DNA from: a bacterium
GTDB lineage: Bacteria > Patescibacteria > Dojkabacteria > JAKAPS01 > JAJZLI01
Assembly (NCBI GenBank): GCA_021809565.1
Contig: JAJZKG010000018.1
Location: forward strand, 1-9,665
Direction of reading: 5' to 3'
DNA: 9,665 nt
In this document: positions 1 through 5,885 of the stretch, piece after piece
How positions within the stretch are numbered: the stretch's first letter is position 1
How the letters are laid out: every line of letters starts with the position of its first letter
Notes under the pieces: generated by a model
What the model saw: the letters and a program-made list of their open reading frames with translations, nothing else
Databases searched by the model: none
What the model was told of the DNA's origin: nothing
Made by a program: the position numbers and the translations under genes

Positions 1-57
1 AGTTTTAAAATCACGACCCCATACCCGAGGTCTAGCCACATCATCAATATCAAACAT
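1..57 (-). CDS. 5' end of an unidentified minus-strand gene (partial)
   Basis: On the minus strand an ATG at 57 opens a frame that stays open to the window edge and encodes MFDIDDVARPRVWGRDFKT. A well-formed promoter (-35 TTTACA, 17-bp spacer, -10 TATAAT) lies upstream and would give a leader of about 30 nt, which supports a real gene start. No Shine-Dalgarno sequence is present, as for other genes here. The 19 residues are charged and not membrane-like, and I do not recognise a family. It is transcribed in the same direction as the histidine kinase gene but is separated from it by 158 bp and has its own promoter, so it is probably an independent unit. Confidence 0.45.
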   Translation of the reverse strand, partial: MFDIDDVARPRVWGRDFKT

Positions 58-93
58 TAAGATAATCAAATTAAATTAAGGCAGATCTAAATT

Positions 94-122
94 ATTATAC
101 ATAAAGAGTGGTATTATGTAAA
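94..122 (-). promoter_or_regulatory. sigma70-type promoter for the left-edge gene
   Basis: Read on the minus strand: -35 TTTACA (122-117), a 17-bp spacer, and a perfect -10 TATAAT (99-94). The predicted transcript start is near 88, about 30 nt before the ATG at 57. The match in both boxes and the spacing are seen directly; activity is inferred. Confidence 0.6.
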
Positions 123-215
123 CATAAATATACAGATAGGGAGTTTTAAGTTGATATAAAAGCAATATTTTGATCAAATAAAGTACTCATAAGGCCTATT
201 CATAGTAAAATTTCA

Positions 216-1664
216 TCATTTGAACTCAGGAAATGAAATTTCAAACTTAGTTCCTTTTAAAACAGTACTTTCAACTACTATTGTACCTTTATTTTTCTCA
301 ATAATTGATTTAGCTAAAGAGAGTCCCAAACCAGACCCATCAAAACTTTTTGTATTCTTACCTCTGTAAAATCTATCAAATATTTTATCTATATCCTTAC
401 TTTCTATTCCAACACCAGTATCTTCAACAATAATATAGATCCTCTTTAACTTTTTATATAATATTATTTTTATAGAGCCTTTTTTTGTGTATTTTAGAGC
501 ATTGGTACATATATTATATAGAGATTTTCTTATAGTCTCTTTACTTCCAAAGATATGGAAATTTTTACCCTTTACTTTATATTCAAAATTTAATTTTTTG
601 GCATCAGAAAGTATTCTAAGGTCTTCTGCAATAGCATTAGTTACATCTAAGAGATCAAATTTAGTATTTTTTGACATTGATGTTTGATATTCTAATCTGG
701 CTAAAGATAAAACATCATTAATCACTTTTGCTATCCTAGTATTTTCATATAAATTAGCTTTCAATATCTTTTCATATTGTTCTAAACTCTGTTTTTTTCT
801 CAATGCAAGTTCTGTTTCTCCATTCATTATAGCAAGGGGTGTTTTAATCTCATGTGCGACATCATTTATAAATATTCTTTCCCTTTCAAATGTATCCTCT
901 AATCTATCAAAAAGTTTATTAAATTCTTCAGCCATGGCTTTAAATTCCAGTTCATAACCTTCTGTTTCCAATCTTTGCTTTAAATTGAATCCCGTTATCG
1001 CCACAATTTGTGAGGTTATTTCATATAATGGCTGCGTGACCTTTTCAGAAAGATAATAGGTGATTATAAAGATAAGGAGGATAAAAATCAAAGCTACCAT
1101 AATCATTACATCAAAAAGTCTATTTAAAGCCTCTTTAATTACATCAAATGAGTTTCCAACTATAACAACTCCATCAAGTTGTCCATTAGTGAATACAGGA
1201 AGAGAAACCATTCTAACTTCAGAGCCTCCAATTTGTTGTGTAAAAACAGAAGATATAGATTTTTTCTCTACTGCAGAAAATACCTGCTGTATGAATTTAC
1301 TGTTTAAATTATACTTATTTGACTCTTCAACAATATTCCCATTAGAATTAAGTATAACTACAAAATACCCAATAAGATTTTTATCATAAAACCTTACTAT
1401 TTTACTAGAAGATAAACCGCTTGAATGATTAACCACATTAGCAACTTCATGTGCGTTATATATAATATTAGAGTCAAATTGAGAGTAGAGAGCATAGCTA
1501 GTAGTTTCAAAGAATACTATTAGTATTATTACCATTGTAAGTAGTGATACTAAAAGATTCCAGAAAAGAAATTTGAATTTTAGGGACAAAAATACAGGAT
1601 TATGTTTTAACTTTATAACCCACGCCTCTAACGGTTCTAATAATTTTATTTTTATATCCATCAT
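216..1664 (-). CDS. membrane sensor histidine kinase (HAMP, HisKA, HATPase_c)
   Basis: This is an inner-membrane two-component sensor kinase that should phosphorylate the response regulator encoded just upstream. Residue order: a first membrane helix at about 33-53, an extracytoplasmic sensor region at about 54-183, a second helix at about 184-206, and a HAMP linker at about 207-260. The HisKA H-box (DVAHEIKTP) carries the phospho-acceptor His271. The ATPase domain has an N-box with Asn384 and Asn388, a G1 box DTGVGI (415-420), an F-box FDRFYR (429-434) and a G2 box GSGLGL (443-448). All catalytic elements are intact. The gene ends in tandem TGA TGA. The ATG at 1664 overlaps the regulator gene by 65 bp, and the first 21 or so codons are an out-of-frame read of the regulator's conserved C-terminus. 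A TTG at 1589 (codon 26) would give MSLKFKFLFW, a typical kinase N-terminus, so the start is uncertain. The sensor region has no family I can name, so the stimulus is unknown. Confidence 0.93.
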   Translation of the reverse strand: MMDIKIKLLEPLEAWVIKLKHNPVFLSLKFKFLFWNLLVSLLTMVIILIVFFETTSYALYSQFDSNIIYNAHEVANVVNHSSGLSSSKIVRFYDKNLIGYFVVILNSNGNIVEESNKYNLNSKFIQQVFSAVEKKSISSVFTQQIGGSEVRMVSLPVFTNGQLDGVVIVGNSFDVIKEALNRLFDVMIMVALIFILLIFIITYYLSEKVTQPLYEITSQIVAITGFNLKQRLETEGYELEFKAMAEEFNKLFDRLEDTFERERIFINDVAHEIKTPLAIMNGETELALRKKQSLEQYEKILKANLYENTRIAKVINDVLSLARLEYQTSMSKNTKFDLLDVTNAIAEDLRILSDAKKLNFEYKVKGKNFHIFGSKETIRKSLYNICTNALKYTKKGSIKIILYKKLKRIYIIVEDTGVGIESKDIDKIFDRFYRGKNTKSFDGSGLGLSLAKSIIEKNKGTIVVESTVLKGTKFEISFPEFK

Positions 1665-2286
1665 CTATTTTTTTTCTCAAAAGCCTTATATAAACATCAA
1701 CGACATTAGAGAAACTATCAAATTCATAATCCCAAGCATGATCCTCTATCATTGTCCTTGTTAGTACTATACCCTCATTCCTCATCATATATTCCAATAT
1801 AGCGAACTCTTTTTGTGAAAGCTCTATCATTTTATCCCCTCTATATACCTCATATGTTTTTGTATTTAAAGTTAGATCACCTATCTTTAAAATACCATCA
1901 ACTACTGAAGGACCCCTACGAAGTAGCGCTTTTATCCTTGCTACAAGTTCTCCGATAGCAAAAGGCTTAGTTAAATAATCATCAGCTCCCATATTAAGAC
2001 CTTTTATCTTATCCTCTGTAGAGTTACGTGCAGTTAGAATAAGTATTGGTGTCTGAACTCCATCTGCCCTTATTTTAGCACAAATATCAAATCCATCCAT
2101 GTCTGGTAACATTAAATCCAATAGTATCAAAGTATAACCTTTCTCCTCTTCTTGAACCATTTCCAAAGCTTCAGCCCCACTAGATGCAATATCAACTTCA
2201 TACTCAGCCTCAATCAGCCCTCTTTTTATAAAACTAGCAATTTTCCTTTCATCTTCAATTACTAATATTTTATTTGTATTGTTCAT
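1600..2286 (-). CDS. OmpR/PhoB-family response regulator
   Basis: This is a DNA-binding transcription factor of 228 residues, a typical length, and the likely partner of the overlapping kinase. The receiver domain (about 5-118) has the acidic pocket Glu11/Asp12, the phospho-acceptor Asp57 in the LLDLMLP motif, the switch Thr85 and the conserved Lys107 in LTKPF. The C-terminal winged helix (about 130-227) ends in the hallmark RTVRGVGYK, with a recognition-helix region SNVVDVYIRLLRKK (193-206). Nothing is missing. It lies 70 bp after the HtrA-like protease gene in the same direction, with a palindromic repeat array in the gap, so protease, regulator and kinase probably form one operon. The start has only a weak purine stretch (GGAAAG) about 9 nt upstream. 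The regulated genes cannot be read from the sequence; the adjacent protease is the obvious candidate. Confidence 0.95.
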   Translation of the reverse strand: MNNTNKILVIEDERKIASFIKRGLIEAEYEVDIASSGAEALEMVQEEEKGYTLILLDLMLPDMDGFDICAKIRADGVQTPILILTARNSTEDKIKGLNMGADDYLTKPFAIGELVARIKALLRRGPSVVDGILKIGDLTLNTKTYEVYRGDKMIELSQKEFAILEYMMRNEGIVLTRTMIEDHAWDYEFDSFSNVVDVYIRLLRKKIDDGYKNKIIRTVRGVGYKVKT

Positions 2287-2311
2287 ATTGTTGTACTTTC
2301 CTAGTTTCTAA

Positions 2312-2358
2312 ATCCTTGGATTAAGATCCTTGGATCAAGATCCATGGATCAAGATTCT
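2312..2358. repeat. 14-bp tandem array of ATCC-N2-GGAT palindromes
   Basis: Three full 14-bp units lie at 2312-2325 (ATCCTTGGATTAAG), 2326-2339 (ATCCTTGGATCAAG) and 2340-2353 (ATCCATGGATCAAG). A fragment of a fourth (ATTCT) runs into the protease stop codon. Each unit holds an inverted repeat ATCC-N2-GGAT, and the third lies in a perfect 12-bp palindrome, GATCCATGGATC (2339-2350). The array fills about two thirds of the gap between the protease stop and the regulator start. In the minus-strand RNA, neighbouring units can pair as small hairpins (for example UGGAU-CUUG-AUCCA). It could be an operator or an RNA element; no flanking repeats or mobile-element genes are present. Confidence 0.85.
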
Positions 2359-3607
2359 AGCTAAAAGCTTTATTTAAAGTAACACTAATATTCTGAACCT
2401 TGCCATTCTGATACACTTTAAGTGTAACAGTAGAATTTAGTTGCTGCAGTCCTATAAGATATCCTAGTGAATTTGTTTCAGTAACTTTAACTCCATTAAC
2501 TTCAAGTATAATATCATGATTCTTGAGCCCAGCTCTTGCAGCAGGAGTATTAGGTAATACGGCAGGACTGCTACTACTTCCTACTAAATATGCACCATAA
2601 GAATACTTAAGTTTCTGAGACTGTTGTATTGCAGGAGTAATTAATTCATAATCAACTCCAAGTTCAGGTTTTATGATCTTGCCATTTTTTAGTACTGAGA
2701 GTATATCTGATTTAGCTTGATTTATTGGTATAGCAAATCCAATTCCGTGTGCAGTAGATGCAACTGCAGTATTAATACCAATAACCTGACCTTTAAGGTT
2801 TAATAATGGTCCTCCTGAATTACCAGAATTGATCTCTGCATCAGTCTGAATCATTCCTGTAAGATTTTCTACAGCCCCAGTAACTGGATCTTGTGCTTGA
2901 ACACTTCGTGATAACCCAGAAATAACACCTGTATCAACTGTATTTTGGTATTGACCAAGTGCATTACCTATAGCAACAACAGCACTCCCAAGCTGAAGGT
3001 TGGATGAATTACCTAAAGGTAAGGTTGGTAAATTAGTTGCATTAATCTTAACGACTGCAATGTCATTTGTGGGATCAGTTCCAACAACTTTAGCTTTGTA
3101 ACTCTTACCATTATTCATAACCACTGTATATGAATCGGTGGGACTTACAATCACATGTTTATTAGTAATAATATATCCGTTAGACTGCACAATAAAACCA
3201 GATCCTTCACCTACAGTTTGTTTTGTACTACCAGAGGATCCTGATCCAGATCCACCAGACCCTGAAGATGGGAATCCAAAGAAATTACCAAATGGATTAT
3301 TATTGTTATTTGAAACGTACTGTGAAATAACTATACTAACTACTGCAGGATTAGTCTTTTTTACGACACTAACTACTGCAGAATTTTGGTTTACAACAGG
3401 TAAATTCTGTATAATACCAGATGAAGTTCCAGCTATAGTACTATTAATATTACCATTATATAGTTGAGAACTTAGAAAACCTAAAATACCTCCAAATAAA
3501 GTCGCAAACACTAATGTCAACACAACAACAAAAGACATAGTTCTTTTAAATTCACTCTTTGATATATATTCAACAGGTGTAGATGTAGTTATTTTTGTAT
3601 CATCCAT
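2357..3607 (-). CDS. htrA: HtrA/Deg-type membrane-anchored serine protease with one PDZ domain
   Basis: This is a quality-control protease acting outside the cytoplasmic membrane. A cytosolic tail of about 24 residues is followed by one uncleaved membrane helix (about 25-47). Next come a Ser/Asn-rich linker, a trypsin-like domain (about 78-300) and one PDZ domain (about 315-410). The catalytic triad is complete: His151 (ITNKHV), Asp182 (NDIAVV) and Ser264 (GNSGGP). The Asn stretch followed by NPFGNFFGF (104-112) and the Gly/Ser run (114-127) sit where HtrA proteins carry the flexible LA loop. Its length of 416 residues is normal for single-PDZ HtrA proteins. It is the first gene of a probable operon with a response regulator and kinase, and it is divergent from the CvpA-family gene. 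The layout suggests an envelope-stress response, which is inference. Confidence 0.95.
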   Translation of the reverse strand: MDDTKITTSTPVEYISKSEFKRTMSFVVVLTLVFATLFGGILGFLSSQLYNGNINSTIAGTSSGIIQNLPVVNQNSAVVSVVKKTNPAVVSIVISQYVSNNNNNPFGNFFGFPSSGSGGSGSGSSGSTKQTVGEGSGFIVQSNGYIITNKHVIVSPTDSYTVVMNNGKSYKAKVVGTDPTNDIAVVKINATNLPTLPLGNSSNLQLGSAVVAIGNALGQYQNTVDTGVISGLSRSVQAQDPVTGAVENLTGMIQTDAEINSGNSGGPLLNLKGQVIGINTAVASTAHGIGFAIPINQAKSDILSVLKNGKIIKPELGVDYELITPAIQQSQKLKYSYGAYLVGSSSSPAVLPNTPAARAGLKNHDIILEVNGVKVTETNSLGYLIGLQQLNSTVTLKVYQNGKVQNISVTLNKAFS

Positions 3608-3633
3608 AATATTAAAATAAAATAATAATTAAA

Positions 3634-3639
3634 ATTATA
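3634..3639 (-). promoter_or_regulatory. candidate -10 box for the protease operon
   Basis: On the minus strand there is a perfect TATAAT 27 nt before the ATG at 3607. No good -35 box lies 17 bp further upstream (TTCTGG at best). The surrounding AT-rich sequence makes chance matches likely. Confidence 0.3.
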
Positions 3640-3731
3640 ATATAAAATATTGTAATCCAGAATACTTATATAGACATATTATTAAAATAACATTAAATAT
3701 TAATTAACTTAATGTATATATTTGTGGTATG

Positions 3732-3759
3732 TTGAAAGTTATAATAAAACTGTTAATAT
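3732..3759 (+). promoter_or_regulatory. candidate promoter of the cvpA-NRAMP-yidD run
   Basis: TTGAAA (3732-3737), a 16-bp spacer and TAATAT (3754-3759) precede the ATG at 3767 by only 7 nt. If this -10 is used, the transcript would start at or next to the start codon and be essentially leaderless. An alternative TATATA at 3757-3762 gives a worse spacing. Confidence 0.4.
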
Positions 3760-3766
3760 ATAAGGT

Positions 3767-4306
3767 ATGGATTTAACAACCATTATAATTATAGTAGTAT
3801 TTGTAATTTATATCCAGAGAGGGTATTCTGAAGGCTTAATAAAAATTGTAACCGGGTTTATTGGTCTTATTATTATATATATCATTTCCTTCAAATTCTA
3901 TTTTTTAGGGGATGATCTTTTAAAACATTATTTCAAAATTCCTTTCTCACTAGAGAAACCATTAGGGATTTTAGCTGTATTTATAATACTTACTATAGTA
4001 CTTCATTTTATATCTCCAATAATATATAAAAAATTCATACCAAAAAAACTAAATAAAGCTAAAATGAATAAATATCTTGGTGCAATGCTCTCGCTACTAG
4101 AAGGTATAATTCTTGTTAGTTTTATAATATTCTTGATAATGAATATAAATATATATAAAGGAGAAACAACTATACAAAATACAATAAAAAAATCATATTT
4201 AGGAGGCATTATAGTAAGGGAAGATACAAAAATATTATCCCCTTTTATAGGGGCAGACTTAAAAAAGATAAAGATACAAGCTAAATTAGTAACACCTTCA
4301 AAATAA
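3767..4306 (+). CDS. CvpA-family membrane protein
   Basis: This is a 179-residue integral membrane protein with four hydrophobic segments at about 4-16, 24-42, 66-88 and 105-127. The pattern matches the CvpA (colicin V production) family: a short first helix, a basic/glycine turn (QRGYSEG, 17-23) before the second helix, and NKYLGAMLSLLEGI (101-114) before the last helix. The C-terminal tail of about 50 residues is soluble and Lys-rich. CvpA proteins have been linked to envelope homeostasis and peptidoglycan-related stress, but no biochemical activity is settled. The gene is divergent from the HtrA-like protease gene. Its stop codon is followed directly by the ATG of the NRAMP gene, so the two are almost certainly co-transcribed and perhaps translationally coupled. 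Confidence 0.75.
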   Translation: MDLTTIIIIVVFVIYIQRGYSEGLIKIVTGFIGLIIIYIISFKFYFLGDDLLKHYFKIPFSLEKPLGILAVFIILTIVLHFISPIIYKKFIPKKLNKAKMNKYLGAMLSLLEGIILVSFIIFLIMNINIYKGETTIQNTIKKSYLGGIIVREDTKILSPFIGADLKKIKIQAKLVTPSK

Positions 4307-5548
4307 ATGAAATTACATAAAAAATTAGCAAATTACATCAAGGAAGTGAGGCCAGGTGTAATAACAGGGGCTGCTGATAATGATCCAGCAGGAGTATCCA
4401 CTTACTCTATATCTGGAGCACAATTTGGATATTCACAAAACTGGATAATGTTACTATCTATACCAATGCTTATTGCAGTACAAGGGATGGTTGCAAGAAT
4501 AGGAGTTATAACCAAAGAAGGATTAAATGAAGTAATTAAAAATGAATTCGGAATTGTTGCTGTCTATATAATCCTTTTAATTCTCCTCATATGTAATACC
4601 TTCACAGTAGGGGCAGATATGCTTGCAACCTCAGCATCAATCACAATGTTTTTTACAAACAGTACTATTGGATATCAATATATACTAATTCCTCTATTTA
4701 TTTTTCTTACATATATAATAATTTTTAAAAGTTACGATAAAATAGCAAAATTTATGATAATAGGATCCCTAGTATTCGTAGCATATATTTTTGTTGCAAT
4801 AATTGCTGGACCTAATTGGTTGAGCGTTTTAAAAGGAACCTTTATCCCAAACATAGGAAGTCTTTTTAGAAATAAAGGATATGCAATGGTAGCAACTGGA
4901 ATTTTGGGAACAACTATATCACCATATTTATTGTTTTGGCAACAGAAAGAAGAAGTAGAGGAGCATAGACCATTATCATTTGCAAAAAAAGAAAGGGGTT
5001 TTATAACATATGGGTTCATATTCTCTCAAGTTGTGACACTTTTTATAATGACAGCAGCTGGAGCTACACTATACAAACATCATATAAATATTCTTAATGC
5101 CCAATATCCAGCTATTGCAACAGCACAAGTGCTAAAACCAATAGCCGGAATATTTGCAGGTCAACTTTTTGCTATTGGAATAATTTCTGCAGGATTAATT
5201 GCAATTCCAGTACTTTCAATCTCATCAGCATATGCTGTCACAGAATTAACAAAAAAACATGGATTCTTATCAAATAGATTCAAAGATGCAAAATTATTCT
5301 ACTACATCATCATATTATCTCTACTTGCAGGTTTTGCACTTACAATATTTAAAGTACAGCCAATCTCTGCTTTATTTTACTCCCAAGTACTTGATGGAAT
5401 ATTAACTCCTATAATAGTTATACTAATACTTATTGTAGCCAATAAGAAAAGGGTTATGGGACATTTAAAAAATAATTTATTTGATAATTTTTTTGGTATT
5501 TTATCTGTTATAATAATGGTTACAGCATCAATGTTGATATTCCTTTAA
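4307..5548 (+). CDS. NRAMP-family divalent metal transporter with altered binding-site motifs
   Basis: This is a proton-coupled-type metal ion transporter of the SLC11/NRAMP fold, 413 residues with about eleven membrane helices. The N-terminal GAADNDPAGVSTYSISGAQF (21-40) is the family TM1 signature. However, the canonical DPGN metal-binding motif reads DPAG (26-29), preceded by an extra acidic/amide pair, Asp24-Asn25. In TM6 the canonical MPH reads SPY (205-207), so the metal-coordinating methionine is absent. Changes of this type are known in the NRAMP-related magnesium-transporter branch and in other divergent bacterial NRAMPs. Mg2+ or Mn2+ uptake is therefore more likely than a classical Mn2+/Fe2+ MntH, but the substrate is inference. 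The ATG begins directly after the cvpA-like stop codon with no ribosome binding site. Confidence 0.88.
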   Translation: MKLHKKLANYIKEVRPGVITGAADNDPAGVSTYSISGAQFGYSQNWIMLLSIPMLIAVQGMVARIGVITKEGLNEVIKNEFGIVAVYIILLILLICNTFTVGADMLATSASITMFFTNSTIGYQYILIPLFIFLTYIIIFKSYDKIAKFMIIGSLVFVAYIFVAIIAGPNWLSVLKGTFIPNIGSLFRNKGYAMVATGILGTTISPYLLFWQQKEEVEEHRPLSFAKKERGFITYGFIFSQVVTLFIMTAAGATLYKHHINILNAQYPAIATAQVLKPIAGIFAGQLFAIGIISAGLIAIPVLSISSAYAVTELTKKHGFLSNRFKDAKLFYYIIILSLLAGFALTIFKVQPISALFYSQVLDGILTPIIVILILIVANKKRVMGHLKNNLFDNFFGILSVIIMVTASMLIFL

Positions 5549-5561
5549 AACTCAATAATAG

Positions 5562-5795
5562 ATGAAAAAATACGTATTAAAATTAATAAGATTATATCAA
5601 AAAACATTATCCCCAGATCATGGAATATTTTCTAGGAAATATCCTCAAGGGTATTGTAGATATAATCCATCATGTTCAGAATATACATATGAAGCTATAG
5701 AAAAATATGGCTTACTAAAAGGAGGATTGAAGGGTACATATAGAATATTGCGTTGTAATCCTCTTTCCAAAGGAGGGGATGATCCATTACTATAG
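5562..5795 (+). CDS. yidD: YidD, membrane protein insertion efficiency factor
   Basis: This is a 77-residue protein with the complete YidD pattern. It has an amphipathic basic N-terminus ([17 protein letters not shown]), then [20 protein letters not shown] with Cys32 and Cys38, and a C-terminal RCNP followed by GGDDP. YidD is a small peripheral inner-membrane protein that assists YidC/Sec-dependent membrane protein insertion. In most bacteria it sits in the rpmH-rnpA-yidD-yidC cluster. Here it follows an NRAMP gene by 13 bp and no cluster partner is present. It probably belongs to the cvpA-NRAMP transcript. No Shine-Dalgarno sequence precedes the ATG. Confidence 0.95.
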   Translation: MKKYVLKLIRLYQKTLSPDHGIFSRKYPQGYCRYNPSCSEYTYEAIEKYGLLKGGLKGTYRILRCNPLSKGGDDPLL

Positions 5796-5817
5796 CTGTA
5801 GTCTAAATTCAGGTTTG

Positions 5818-5846
5818 TTGACATTTTTTAGCTCACATTTTACACT
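5818..5846 (+). promoter_or_regulatory. strong sigma70-type promoter of nrdJ-cobA
   Basis: There is a perfect -35 TTGACA (5818-5823), a 17-bp spacer and -10 TACACT (5841-5846). The transcript would begin near 5853, giving a leader of about 33 nt to the ATG at 5886. That leader is A/T-rich and has no Shine-Dalgarno sequence. It is too short for a cobalamin riboswitch. Confidence 0.7.
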
Positions 5847-5853
5847 CGGTGTA
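5841..5853. promoter_or_regulatory. 13-bp palindrome covering the nrdJ -10 box (putative operator)
   Basis: TACAC-TCG-GTGTA is an inverted repeat with perfect 5-bp arms that overlaps the -10 box and the predicted transcript start. A dimeric repressor bound there would block the promoter. The arms contain ACAC/GTGT, as NrdR boxes do, but with a 3-bp instead of an 8-bp centre, so an NrdR assignment is not supported. Confidence 0.4.
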
Positions 5854-5885
5854 TATAAAAAATATAATTTTAGTCCCAACTCATT

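Noticed and set aside
169..178. TTTGATCAAA palindrome downstream of the kinase gene
   Set aside because: This 10-bp palindrome has no loop, GC content or U-tract to act as a terminator and no second copy nearby.
2312..2358. Short CRISPR-like array
   Set aside because: The units are contiguous 14-bp repeats with no variable spacers and no cas genes nearby.
5796..5885. Cobalamin riboswitch or NrdR box upstream of nrdJ
   Set aside because: The gap is only 90 bp and shows no B12-box-like structure. The ACAC/GTGT arms are 3 bp apart rather than the 8 bp of an NrdR box.
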